Source: Ectopseudomonas toyotomiensis
GTDB taxonomy: Bacteria; Pseudomonadota; Gammaproteobacteria; Pseudomonadales; Pseudomonadaceae
Direction of reading: 5' to 3'
Assembly (NCBI RefSeq): GCF_900115695.1
Contig: NZ_FOXK01000002.1
Location: forward strand, 496,001-560,000
Length of the DNA stretch: 64,000 nucleotides
A program made the position numbers and the translations under genes. The notes beneath the pieces are model-generated. The model did no database searches. It had not been told where the DNA came from and saw only the letters and a list, made by a program, of their open reading frames with translations. The first letter of the stretch is position 1, and the number at the start of each line of letters is the position of its first letter. Below are positions 36,044-44,510 of this stretch, one piece after another.

Positions 36044-37432
36044 ATGAGCAAACTGCAATGTATTTCCCCCATCGACGGTTCGGTCTACGTCGAGCGTCAT
36101 CTGGCGTCGAATCCCGAGGTGCTGGTCGCGCTGGCCAAGGCCGAGCTGGCGCAGCAGGCCTGGAAGCAGACGCCGCTGCGTGAGCGTATCGCCATCGGCC
36201 GGCGCGCCATCGAAGCCTTCGCTGCACGTGAGGCGCAGCTGGCCGAAGAGTTGTGCTGGATGATGGGCCGGCCGATCCGTTACGCCGCCGGCGAGATCCG
36301 TGGTTTCGTCGAACGTGCCAGCCATATGGCCGATATCGCCGAGGGCTCACTGGCCGATATCCGCCTGCCGGAAAAGGCCGGTTTCACCCGTTTCATTCGC
36401 CGCGAGCCGCTGGGCTTGGCGTTGATCATCGCGCCCTGGAACTACCCCTATCTGACCGCCGTCAACGCGGTGATGCCGGCGCTGTTGGCGGGCAACGTGG
36501 TGCTGCTCAAACACTCGGCGCAAACGCCGCTGTGTGCCGAACGCATGGTCGAGGCCTTCGCCGAGGCCGGTCTGCCCGAAGGCGTGTTCCAGTACCTGCA
36601 CCTGAGCCACGGCGAGACCGAGGCGCTGATTCGCTCGCCGAGTATCGACCACGTTGCCTTCACCGGTTCGGTGCCCGGCGGAGCGATGGTCGAGCGTGCT
36701 GCTGCCGGGCGCTTCATCAGTGTTGGGCTCGAACTGGGTGGCAAGGACCCGGCCTACGTCCGGGCCGATGCCGATCTGCAGCACGCGGTGGAAACCACCA
36801 TCGACGGCGCCTTTTTCAACTCCGGGCAGTCCTGCTGCGGCATCGAGCGCATCTACGTGCACGAGTCATTGTTCGATGAGTTCGTCGAGCGCGCGGTGGC
36901 GCTGGTGCGCCAGTACAAGCTGGGGCGTTCGGATGATCCAGAGACCACCCTGGGGCCGCTGGTGCGCAGCGACGCCGCCGACTTCGTCCGCGCCCAGATC
37001 GCCGAGGCGGTCGAGCAGGGCGCCAGGGCGCATATCGACCCGGCCGAGTTTCCCCTGGATGCGCCAGGTACGCCCTACATGGCGCCGCAGGTACTGACCA
37101 ACGTCAACCATGAAATGCGCGTGATGACCGAGGAATCCTTCGGCCCGGTGGTGGGTATCCAGAAGGTCGCCAGCGACGAGGAGGCGCTGGCGCTGATGAA
37201 CGACAGCGAGTTCGGCCTGACCGCGGCAATATTCAGTCGCGACGTCGATGCCGCCATGGCCCTGGCTGATCGGGTGGAGGCCGGCACGGTGTTTCTCAAC
37301 CGCTGCGACTACCTCGACCCCGGTCTGGCCTGGACTGGGGTGAAGCACTCCGGGCGCGGCTGCACCCTCTCAAGGGTCGGTTATGAGCAACTGACCCGGC
37401 CGAAATCCTTCCACTTCAAGACTCAGCTGTGA
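36044..37432 (+). CDS. NAD(P)-dependent aldehyde dehydrogenase
   Basis: The protein has 462 residues, the usual ALDH length. The cofactor-domain motif IAPWNYPYLTAVNAVMPALL, the ELGGKDPAYV segment with the general-base Glu, the catalytic Cys in FFNSGQSCCGIERI and the conserved EESFGPVVGI are all present. It oxidises an aldehyde to a carboxylate. Between a GS-like ligase and an alcohol dehydrogenase it would suit the second oxidation of a gamma-glutamylated or free amino alcohol. The following ADH begins within 10 bases, implying one transcript. Confidence 0.93.
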   Translation: MSKLQCISPIDGSVYVERHLASNPEVLVALAKAELAQQAWKQTPLRERIAIGRRAIEAFAAREAQLAEELCWMMGRPIRYAAGEIRGFVERASHMADIAEGSLADIRLPEKAGFTRFIRREPLGLALIIAPWNYPYLTAVNAVMPALLAGNVVLLKHSAQTPLCAERMVEAFAEAGLPEGVFQYLHLSHGETEALIRSPSIDHVAFTGSVPGGAMVERAAAGRFISVGLELGGKDPAYVRADADLQHAVETTIDGAFFNSGQSCCGIERIYVHESLFDEFVERAVALVRQYKLGRSDDPETTLGPLVRSDAADFVRAQIAEAVEQGARAHIDPAEFPLDAPGTPYMAPQVLTNVNHEMRVMTEESFGPVVGIQKVASDEEALALMNDSEFGLTAAIFSRDVDAAMALADRVEAGTVFLNRCDYLDPGLAWTGVKHSGRGCTLSRVGYEQLTRPKSFHFKTQL

Positions 37433-37440
37433 GGCGTTCA

Positions 37441-38607
37441 ATGACTCTCGATCAGTACCGTATGAACTGGAACTACCCGACCTCGATGCGCGTCGGCGTC
37501 GGCCGCATCAGCGAGCTGGCCGAGGCCTGCCGTCAGCTCGGCATGCGCGCGCCGCTGCTGTGCACCGACCCCGGTCTGGCCGCGCTGCCGATGATCGACG
37601 CGGCGCTGCGCCAGTGTCGCGATGCTGGCTTGAACGCAGGGCTGTTCTCGGCGATCAAGGGCAACCCCACCGGCGCCAACGTGATGGACGGTGTGGCGGC
37701 GTTCAAGGCCGGCGCTCATGACGGGGTGATCGCCTTCGGCGGCGGTTCGGCGCTGGATGCCGGCAAGGCCATCGCCCTGATGGTCGGCCAGGAGCGGCCG
37801 CTGTGGGATTTCGAGGACGTCGGCGACAACGCCAGTCGGGTCAATGTCGCCGGCATGGCGCCGGTGGTGGCAGTGCCGACCACTGCTGGTACCGGCTCGG
37901 AAGTCGGCCGCGCCTCGGTGATCACCGATGACGCGGCGCATATCAAGCGCATCATCTTCCACGCGCGCATGCTGCCGGCGCTGGTGATCCTCGACCCCGA
38001 GCTGACCGTCGGGCTGCCGGCGAAGATCACCGCCGCCACCGGTATGGACGCCCTGTCGCACAGCCTGGAGGCCTTCTGCTCGCCGCTGTTTCATCCCATG
38101 GCCGAGGGCATCGCCCTGGAAGGCATGCGCCTGGTGCAGCAGTACCTGCCACGTGCGGTCAGTCAGGGCGCCGACGTCGAGGCGCGGCTGCAGATGTTGG
38201 TGGCCTCGAGCATGGGCGCCACCGCCTTCCAGCGCGGCCTCGGCGCCATGCATGCGCTGGCGCATCCGCTGGGGGCGCTGTACGACGCCCACCACGGCCT
38301 GCTCAACGCAGTGCTGATGCCTTACGTGCTGGTGGCCAATCGCGGTGCCATCGAGCCGCAAATGGAAAAGATGGCGCGCTATCTGGCGCTGCCAGGCGGC
38401 TTCGATGCGGTACTGGAGTGGGTGTTGGCGCTGCGCAGCGAGGTGGGTATCGCCCACAGCCTGGGCGAAATCGGCATCGACGATGCACGAATCGAGCAGG
38501 TGGGACGGATGGCCGAGGTCGATCCCTCTGCCGGCACCAACCCCATCGCCTTCAGCGCCGCGCAGTACAGCGCGTTGTTCGAGAAGGCGCTGCGTGGGGC
38601 CTTGTAG
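37441..38607 (+). CDS. Iron-containing (type III) alcohol dehydrogenase
   Basis: The protein has 388 residues from the ATG at 37441, which has GAGG 7 bases upstream; a GTG at 37429 is an alternative. The nucleotide-binding GGGSALDAGKAIALM and the strongly conserved PTTAGTGSEVG are present. Metal-ligand histidines lie in DALSHSLEAFCS and in GAMHALAHPLGALYDAHHG. It interconverts an alcohol and an aldehyde using NAD(P). Together with the preceding aldehyde dehydrogenase it can convert an alcohol to an acid. The stop codon lies inside the arm of a palindromic repeat. Confidence 0.92.
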   Translation: MTLDQYRMNWNYPTSMRVGVGRISELAEACRQLGMRAPLLCTDPGLAALPMIDAALRQCRDAGLNAGLFSAIKGNPTGANVMDGVAAFKAGAHDGVIAFGGGSALDAGKAIALMVGQERPLWDFEDVGDNASRVNVAGMAPVVAVPTTAGTGSEVGRASVITDDAAHIKRIIFHARMLPALVILDPELTVGLPAKITAATGMDALSHSLEAFCSPLFHPMAEGIALEGMRLVQQYLPRAVSQGADVEARLQMLVASSMGATAFQRGLGAMHALAHPLGALYDAHHGLLNAVLMPYVLVANRGAIEPQMEKMARYLALPGGFDAVLEWVLALRSEVGIAHSLGEIGIDDARIEQVGRMAEVDPSAGTNPIAFSAAQYSALFEKALRGAL

Positions 38608-38664
38608 CCCGGATGCAATCCGCGAGCGATTGGCCTGCTTTGCCCCGGATTTCATCCGGGCTAC
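38604..38664. repeat. GTAGCCCGGATG palindromic repeat
   Basis: GTAGCCCGGATG (38604-38615) is mirrored by CATCCGGGCTAC (38653-38664), an exact 12-base inverted pair. Its left arm supplies the TAG stop of the alcohol dehydrogenase gene. It separates convergent genes and could terminate transcription in both directions. Confidence 0.8.
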
Positions 38665-38683
38665 GGGCTGAGCAGTGAGTGCG

Positions 38684-39112
38684 TCAGCGGTCAAGAACCT
38701 GGCTGAAACGTAGCAGGTAACCATCCGGGTCCTGGATCATCAGCTGGCGCACCCTGACCCAGCTGTCGCCAGTGCGGTATTCCACCGTCTCCGGTGGCAG
38801 GCGCAGCGGTACGTCATTGGCGAGCAAAGCCTGATACAGCGGCTGTAGATCAGCCACGTCGATCTGCAGATTGATGCCGCGTCCCAGCGGTCGGTCGAGC
38901 GGCATTATCGTCCAGGGATCGTTTGGCCGAGCGTGCTGGTCGATCTGCTCCAGCATCAATGCGGCTTCACCCAGAACGATGGCTGCAAAGCCATTCTCGG
39001 GGCGTTGGTACAGCAGGTTGAAACCCAGTACCTGCTGGTAGAACGTCAGACTGGTCAGCAGATCACCGACCTGTAGTTCGGGCGTCAGGGCCGGCAGGCG
39101 TGTTTGGCTCAT
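38684..39112 (-). CDS. VOC-family (glyoxalase/bleomycin-resistance fold) protein
   Basis: The protein has 142 residues, a typical single VOC unit pair. The repeated beta-alpha-beta-beta-beta modules are visible (LQVGDLLTSLTFYQQVLGFN, then LQIDVADLQPLYQALLANDV) and the C-terminal IQDPDGYLLRFSQVLDR is classical. Family members are metal-dependent lyases, dioxygenases or drug-binding proteins. A specific activity cannot be inferred. Its start overlaps the stop of the acidic protein upstream by 4 bases, so the two are coupled. Confidence 0.87.
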   Translation of the reverse strand: MSQTRLPALTPELQVGDLLTSLTFYQQVLGFNLLYQRPENGFAAIVLGEAALMLEQIDQHARPNDPWTIMPLDRPLGRGINLQIDVADLQPLYQALLANDVPLRLPPETVEYRTGDSWVRVRQLMIQDPDGYLLRFSQVLDR

Positions 39113-39642
39113 GCCTGGTCTTGCGCTGCCTGCAGGGCTTCCAGCGCTGGCGCGGCATAGATGCCTACTTCCACCGCCAGCTCCATCACCCGCGGCAGAT
39201 CGCTGGCGTACACCAGTACCGCCTGCAGCTCGTCGTCCAGCGGTTCGCTGAAGTCCACCAGCACATAGCCGCCGGTTTCCGGCGACAGCGCCGAGAGCTG
39301 CACCTGAATACGGTTGAGCGCCTTGAGCGGTTCGGTCTTGGCCAGTTGCTTGGCCTTGAGCACGAACTGCACTTGTGGGCCGAAGGACTCGGTGATGCGC
39401 TGGAACAGCTCCTCATAGCTGTCGGCCTGGAACAGCACGGTATCCGGCAGGCTGCCGACCACCACCCATTCGCCCAGCGCAATGGGGAATTCGTCGTCGT
39501 AGTTGACGTCCGGGTTGGCGGCGAGGAAGGCGGTCGGGTCGGCGTAAGCCTGGGTGGCCTCGTCGGCGATACGGGCGATCTCGTCCTCGGGCAGGCAGCC
39601 GGAGCTTATCTTGGCGATCAGTTCTTCCAGCTGGGCTTTCAT
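39109..39642 (-). CDS. Conserved acidic cytoplasmic protein of unknown function
   Basis: The protein has 177 residues, started at MKAQLEELIAKISSGCLPED (39642) with AGGA 8 bases upstream; the longer frame to 39822 overlaps the membrane-protein gene. It is acidic, with no membrane segment or signal peptide. Visible segments are DEIARIADEATQAYADPTAF, ALGEWVVVGSLPDTVLFQAD and PETGGYVLVDFSEPLDDELQ. I do not recognise the family. It is translationally coupled to the VOC gene and follows two small membrane or periplasmic proteins on the same strand. Confidence 0.75.
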   Translation of the reverse strand: MKAQLEELIAKISSGCLPEDEIARIADEATQAYADPTAFLAANPDVNYDDEFPIALGEWVVVGSLPDTVLFQADSYEELFQRITESFGPQVQFVLKAKQLAKTEPLKALNRIQVQLSALSPETGGYVLVDFSEPLDDELQAVLVYASDLPRVMELAVEVGIYAAPALEALQAAQDQA

Positions 39643-39698
39643 CGAGGCATTCCTGTTCGGGGGGCAAAGGCGCGCAGGATAAGTCAAAGCGCGCTGCG

Positions 39699-40181
39699 CT
39701 AGAAGTAGGCCAGCAGGCGGCCCAGGCTCATCACCAGCAGCCAGATCAGAAGCGACAGCGCCGCCTGCAGCCGACCTAACAGTGGTGCGTGCGTATCCCA
39801 GTCGCCCAGCCGAGCACTCCATAGCTGGCGAAACAGCAGGGCGTTGCCAATACCCATGGCAATCAGCAGCAGCTTGAGTTGTAGCAGTCCATCGGCGCTC
39901 AGAGGTCCCGCGTCGGCGGCGAACAGGCAGAAACCGCTGCCAAGCAGCAACACAAGACCGAACACTGCCAGTGGCGTCAGCGCCCGCGACACGGCAGGCA
40001 GGGAGAAAGTACGGCCGGCGCCTAGCAAACGCGCATCGAGTAGCAGCATGGGCCCAAGCAGCAACACCAGGCCAAGCAGATGCAGCAGGTTGAGCGCCGG
40101 GTAGAGCAGTGCCGAGCTGCGCATCTGCTCGCCCAGCGCCGTGGCTTCGAGCCAGGCGGCCCAGGCGATCAGACTGTCCAT
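39699..40181 (-). CDS. Small four-helix membrane protein (DUF6644-like)
   Basis: The protein has 160 residues with four hydrophobic segments: LLHLLGLVLLLGPMLLLDAR, LTPLAVFGLVLLLGSGFCLF, LLQLKLLLIAMGIGNALLF and LQAALSLLIWLLVMSLGRLL. His in the first segment could bind heme or metal, as in some CopD or cytochrome-like proteins, but this is only a possibility. The ATG directly follows the stop of the DUF6152-like gene, so they are co-translated and may work together. Confidence 0.72.
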   Translation of the reverse strand: MDSLIAWAAWLEATALGEQMRSSALLYPALNLLHLLGLVLLLGPMLLLDARLLGAGRTFSLPAVSRALTPLAVFGLVLLLGSGFCLFAADAGPLSADGLLQLKLLLIAMGIGNALLFRQLWSARLGDWDTHAPLLGRLQAALSLLIWLLVMSLGRLLAYF

Positions 40182-40538
40182 CTAGCGCAGTTCGATGGTG
40201 CGCCCGTCGACGATGATACGTTCGGCGCGGATCTCCGCGGTGCCGTCCTTGCGCGGGTAGCCGACTATGGTCACGGTCTTGCCCGCCGTCAGGTCGGATT
40301 CCGGCAGCCCACGCGCCTGCAGGCGGCTGATCGGGGCGAGGATCACCTGCCAGGTGCGCCCGTCGTGCTCGATGCTCACGTCGGCGTGCGGGTTGCGGTA
40401 GTTGACGGTCTGTAGCGGCACTTCCAGGGTCAGGAGCTGATCGGCGTCGTAGGAGCTCCAGCCATGGTGAGCCTGGGCGAGGGCAGCGGTCAGCAGCAGG
40501 CCAAGTGTGGTGGTGAGAAGCAGCAGTTTCTTCAGCAT
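40182..40538 (-). CDS. Periplasmic DUF6152-like protein
   Basis: The protein has 118 residues, started at MLKKLLLLTTTLGLLLTAAL (40538); the longer frame to 40685 has no signal and overlaps the Hsp70-like gene. The signal peptide ends LAQA, leaving a mature protein beginning HHGWSSYD. The sequence LLTLEVPLQTVNYRNPHADV and VTIVGYPRKDGTAEIRAERI matches the DUF6152 pattern, a small OB-like beta protein with N-terminal histidines that could bind copper. Its stop is directly followed by the ATG of the four-helix membrane protein. Confidence 0.8.
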   Translation of the reverse strand: MLKKLLLLTTTLGLLLTAALAQAHHGWSSYDADQLLTLEVPLQTVNYRNPHADVSIEHDGRTWQVILAPISRLQARGLPESDLTAGKTVTIVGYPRKDGTAEIRAERIIVDGRTIELR

Positions 40539-40632
40539 GGCGATCACCCGGTGGACTGATGGAACACCGGGTAAACCTAGACCCTGTAACCGATGCTGCG
40601 ACGTACGGGCAGCATTTGGAAACAGAATCGGC

Positions 40633-41898
40633 TCAGCCGTAGCGCTTCTTTGCTTCGATGGCCAGACCACTGCCGATGCTGCCAAAGGTATTGCCTTCTA
40701 CACTGCGCGCGTTGGGCAGCATGGCGGCCACGCTCTGACGCAGCGCCGGCACGCCACTGGAGCCGCCGGTGAAGAACAGTGTGTCGACCTGATCGGCGCT
40801 GACTCCGGCATCGGCGAGCAATTGTGTGAGGCTGGCGCGGATGCGCTCGAGCAGCGGCTCGATGGCGTTCTCGAACAGCGGCCGGGTCAGCTCGGCGACC
40901 AGGCCCGGCTCGACGCGCGACAGATCGATGGGCCGCGCGTCCTGTTCGCTCAGGGCGATCTTGCTCTCTTCCACCTGCATCGCCAGCCAATGCCCGGCGC
41001 GCTGTTCGATCAGGCCGAACAGGCGGTCGATGCCGGTGGCGTCGACAATGTCGTAGCGCATGTTCTGCAGGGCCAGCTGGGTCTTCTGCGCATACAGCGC
41101 GTTGATGGTGTGCCAGGTCGCCAGGTTGAGGTGATAGCTGGTGGGCATGAAGGCGTCGCTCTTCATCCGGCTGCCGTAGCCGAACAGCGGCATCACGCCG
41201 GCCAGCGACAGCTGCTTGTCGAAGTCGGTCCCGCCGATATGCACGCCGCCCGTGGCGAGGATGTCGTCCTGGCGCTCGGCCAAATGGTGGCGCTCAGGGG
41301 CCAGACGCACCAGAGAGAAGTCTGAGGTGCCGCCGCCGATATCGACGATCAGCACCAGCTCCTCGCGCTCCAGGTTCGACTCGTAGTCGAAGGCCGCGGC
41401 GATGGGCTCGTACTGAAACGACACCTCCTTGAACCCGAGCTTGTGCGCCACGGCCACCAGGGTGTTCTGCGCCTCCAGGTCGGCGACCGGGTCGTCATCG
41501 ACGAAGAATACCGGGCGACCCAATACCACTTCCTCGAAGGCGCGCTCGGCCTGGGCCTCGGCGCGCTTCTTCAGCTCGCCGATGAAGAAGCCAAGCAGGT
41601 CCTTGAATGGCAGGGCGCTGCCCAGCACCGTGGTTTCGCTTTTGAGCAGCTTGGAGCCCAGCAGGCTCTTGAGTGAGCGCATCAGGCGCCCCTCGTAGCC
41701 CTCCAGATACTCGTGCAGGGCCAGGCGGCCGTATACCGGGCGGCGTTCCTCGGTGTTGAAGAAAATCACCGATGGCAGGGTGATCTTGCCGTCCTCCAGT
41801 GTCAGCAAACTGTCCTGGCCGGGGCGCAGCCAGCCGACGGTGGAATTGGAGGTGCCGAAGTCGATGCCGCAGGCGCGGGCAGGAGTGGAAAAGGACAT
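40633..41898 (-). CDS. Hsp70/DnaK-like chaperone (YegD type)
   Basis: The protein has 421 residues, started at MSFSTPARACGIDFGTSNST (41898); a longer open frame to 42660 runs antisense-like through the next gene and is rejected. The actin-type ATPase motifs are present: GIDFGTSNSTVGW (phosphate 1), LVLIVDIGGGTSDFSLVRL (phosphate 2) and TLFFTGGSSGVPALRQSVA (adenosine). The substrate-binding and lid domains of DnaK are absent, as in the YegD family. It is probably a specialised cytoplasmic ATPase of unknown client. It is on the same strand as its neighbours but 62 bases from the YbhN-like gene. Confidence 0.9.
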   Translation of the reverse strand: MSFSTPARACGIDFGTSNSTVGWLRPGQDSLLTLEDGKITLPSVIFFNTEERRPVYGRLALHEYLEGYEGRLMRSLKSLLGSKLLKSETTVLGSALPFKDLLGFFIGELKKRAEAQAERAFEEVVLGRPVFFVDDDPVADLEAQNTLVAVAHKLGFKEVSFQYEPIAAAFDYESNLEREELVLIVDIGGGTSDFSLVRLAPERHHLAERQDDILATGGVHIGGTDFDKQLSLAGVMPLFGYGSRMKSDAFMPTSYHLNLATWHTINALYAQKTQLALQNMRYDIVDATGIDRLFGLIEQRAGHWLAMQVEESKIALSEQDARPIDLSRVEPGLVAELTRPLFENAIEPLLERIRASLTQLLADAGVSADQVDTLFFTGGSSGVPALRQSVAAMLPNARSVEGNTFGSIGSGLAIEAKKRYG

Positions 41899-41960
41899 GG
41901 AACGCAGAGCCGCAAAAATGGCCGCGCATTCTATGTCAGTAGCGCGGCGACGGCGAGTCG

Positions 41961-42935
41961 TCAGGACGGCAGGTTGCCGCTCTGCTGCTTGCTCTTCCAC
42001 TGGCTCCACTCGAAGCCCAGCACTACCAGTAGCGACAGGGCGAAGGGCAGCAGCAGGTAGAACACGCGAAACACGATCAGCGCGGCCAGCACGTCGGCGG
42101 CGGGAATTTCTGGCAGGGCCGCCAGGAAGGTCACTTCCAGCACACCCAGGCCACCTGGTGCGTGGGACAGCAGCGCCAGCGAAAAGGAGGCGAGGAATAC
42201 GCCGAGCACGATCAGATAGCCGGGGTGATTGTCGGCTGGCAGGGCGAAATAGATGATCGCCGCCGCACAGAGCAATTCCAGCGGGCCAGCTAGCAACTGC
42301 CGACCGACGATGGGCAGGCGCGGATATTCCACGTGCAGCTTGCCCAGGGTCCAGGGTTTGAACTGGCGCCAGGAGCCCAGCACGTAGAGGCCGACCAGGC
42401 TCAGCAGCACACTGCCGATGACCACCGAGACCAGCGGCGTGATGTTGGCGACCCGGTGGATCAGGTCGGGTTGGGCGATCAATACGCAGCCGCTGGCCAG
42501 CAGGGTGCCAAGGGCGAAGGTGAAGGAGCAGAAGACGATGAGGATGCCGATTTCCTGAGGCGTCAGGCCCTTGCTGCGATAGGCGCGATAGCGCACCACG
42601 GCACCGGAGAACACCGAGGCACCGATATTGTGGGCCAGGGCATAGGTGGTGAAGGAGCACAGGGTGATGAAACGCCAGGGAATCTGCTTGCCGAGGTGGG
42701 CGACGGCGATGCGGTCGTACCAGGCCAGTGCCCAGTAGGCACCGAGGGTGGCGGCGGCGGCGAGCAGCCAGTTCATGTGGGAGATCGCCTCGAGGCTGCC
42801 CTTGATCTGGTCGAGGGAAATGTTGCCCAACTCGCGGTAGAGCAGGAAGCCAGACAGCACCACGGCACTGAGCCCGATCAGCGTCCAGATCAGGTCGCTG
42901 CGCTTCAGTTTGGGTTTGGCTTCTACGACAGACAC
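41961..42935 (-). CDS. YbhN/UPF0104-family lysylphosphatidylglycerol-synthase-like membrane protein
   Basis: The protein has 324 residues from a GTG at 42935 with AGGA upstream; an ATG at 43022 is the alternative. It has about eight membrane segments and the flippase-domain motifs LAHNIGASVFSGAVVRYRAY and SHAPGGLGVLEVTFLAALP. These are typical of the membrane half of MprF, here without the synthase domain. Such proteins may flip or move lipids. No partner synthase is adjacent. Confidence 0.87.
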   Translation of the reverse strand: MSVVEAKPKLKRSDLIWTLIGLSAVVLSGFLLYRELGNISLDQIKGSLEAISHMNWLLAAAATLGAYWALAWYDRIAVAHLGKQIPWRFITLCSFTTYALAHNIGASVFSGAVVRYRAYRSKGLTPQEIGILIVFCSFTFALGTLLASGCVLIAQPDLIHRVANITPLVSVVIGSVLLSLVGLYVLGSWRQFKPWTLGKLHVEYPRLPIVGRQLLAGPLELLCAAAIIYFALPADNHPGYLIVLGVFLASFSLALLSHAPGGLGVLEVTFLAALPEIPAADVLAALIVFRVFYLLLPFALSLLVVLGFEWSQWKSKQQSGNLPS

Positions 42936-43144
42936 CGCTATTCCTCGCTCACCAGGCCCGGGGTAGTGGGGCCGTATGCCTCTGACGAGGCGGCTGTTCA
43001 CCGGCTTGCCGGCCGCTCGCAACGGCCGTTGGCGGATCGTGCCCGCGCGGCGCGCTGCGCAGTATCAGGGAGCCGCCGCCAGTACTCAACTGGCAAGCAT
43101 GCAGACGCCCCTCAATAGTTGTGTCAGCGATTGTTCCGATATGT

Positions 43145-43582
43145 TCATATCCAGGTCAGGGTCAGCGCTGCCAGCACCGCGTAGCGGCCGGCTTTGGCCA
43201 GGGTGACGATGAGCAGGAATATCCACAGGCGTTCGCGCATCACACCAGCGACCAGCGTCAATGGGTCGCCGATCACCGGCATCCAGCTGAGTAGCAATGA
43301 CCAGCGCCCGTAACGGGCGTACCAGGCCTGCGCCTGCTGCAAGCGGGCCGGGTTGACCGGGAACCAGCGGCGCTCGCGATGGTGCTCGATGGAGCGGCCC
43401 AGCAGCCAGTTGACCCAGGAGCCCAGCACATTGCCCAGGGTAGCTACCAGCAGCAAGGCCCAGAGCGGATGCTGGCCGGCCAGCAGGAGGGCGACCAGCA
43501 CGGCTTCGGACTGCAGCGGCAGCAGCGTCGCCGCGCCGAAGGCAGAAAGAAACAGTGCCGGATAGGCGGACAGACTCAGCAT
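43145..43582 (-). CDS. YqaA-family (DedA-related) small membrane protein
   Basis: The protein has 145 residues with the YqaA signature FLSAFGAATLLPLQSEAVLV near the start and GNVLGSWVNWLLGR. The re-entrant-type hydrophobic segment SLLLSWMPVIGDPLTLVAGV contains the conserved Gly-Asp-Pro. The family is related to DedA/VTT lipid scramblases or transporters. It is 34 bases downstream of the VC0807-like gene on the same strand. Confidence 0.88.
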   Translation of the reverse strand: MLSLSAYPALFLSAFGAATLLPLQSEAVLVALLLAGQHPLWALLLVATLGNVLGSWVNWLLGRSIEHHRERRWFPVNPARLQQAQAWYARYGRWSLLLSWMPVIGDPLTLVAGVMRERLWIFLLIVTLAKAGRYAVLAALTLTWI

Positions 43583-43616
43583 GACAGGAGCGCGCCGGCC
43601 GCAGGGCCGGCGGGGG

Positions 43617-44345
43617 TCAGGACTGCGATTCCTGGCCGCTGTTGGCCATGATCTCTTCCAGGCTCAGGCCGGTCAGGCCGTGAATGGTCTTCCACAGGTA
43701 GTAGAAGATGGCCATCAGCATGATCATCGAGGGAATGGCGATCATCGGGTAGCTGAGCAGGGTCATGCGCCCCAGTTCATCATTGAAGGCCTCGGTGCCG
43801 GCCGGGCTGACCACGATCCACTTGGCCAGCACGTAGTTCATGAACGAGGAGAAGAAGAAGGTGCCGCTGAGCCAGTAGGTCGCGCGCATCAGGCGCGTCT
43901 CGAAGTGCTCGACGTGGCCGCCTTGCTCCAGGCGATCATGGATCTTGTCGATATTGAGCACCGTCTTGTTGAACAGCAGGGTGCGGATCAGCGGGTAGCG
44001 GGTGCGGGTGGAGACCAGCACGGCAATGCCGATCAGGCCGGGAATCAGTGCTTCCTTGACTGCCAGCCACTGAGTGTCGAGCTTGAGCAGGCCGATACCG
44101 CCGGTCAGCGCTACGCTGATCAGGCCGAGCAGGGCGATGAAGTTGAATTTGCGATATTTGATCAGCTCGAACGCGCCCCAGCCCAGCGGGAACGCCAGGG
44201 CCAGGATCAGTGCGCCATCGGCGCCGAGGCGGTGCTCGCCGCTGAGCTTCATCAGGATGAACGAGGGAATCAGGATGCTGATGGCCAGGTCGATCAGCGG
44301 GCGGGGCTTGTGCGTCGGGGTACGGCTGTCAGTAGTGGCGGTCAT
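43617..44345 (-). CDS. VC0807-family membrane protein
   Basis: The protein has 242 residues with about six hydrophobic segments (LAISILIPSFILMKLS, FNFIALLGLISVALTGGIGL, EALIPGLIGIAVLVSTRTR and MIAIPSMIMLMAIFYYLWK). The pattern FNKTVLNIDKIHDRLE in the central loop matches the VC0807 family as I recall it. Function is unknown. It is divergent from the solute-binding protein gene at 44511. Confidence 0.78.
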   Translation of the reverse strand: MTATTDSRTPTHKPRPLIDLAISILIPSFILMKLSGEHRLGADGALILALAFPLGWGAFELIKYRKFNFIALLGLISVALTGGIGLLKLDTQWLAVKEALIPGLIGIAVLVSTRTRYPLIRTLLFNKTVLNIDKIHDRLEQGGHVEHFETRLMRATYWLSGTFFFSSFMNYVLAKWIVVSPAGTEAFNDELGRMTLLSYPMIAIPSMIMLMAIFYYLWKTIHGLTGLSLEEIMANSGQESQS

Positions 44346-44510
44346 GGTAGCTGGAGTCTGCGTAGGAAGGCCGATGATCGCCTGCCCGGCGCGCCAGGGC
44401 TAGCCCGACCGTCGGTTTTGAATGTGAAAAAGTATGAGTCGACAGCCATCCGACAGGAGAGAAGAGCTGGCTGGCGATGCTAAAGTGATGGCAAGGCCTG
44501 GGAGTCGAAC

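Noticed and set aside
40633..42660. Extended Hsp70-like frame of 675 codons
   Set aside because: The family start is at 41898; the extra 254 codons overlap the YbhN-like gene and have no Hsp70 similarity.
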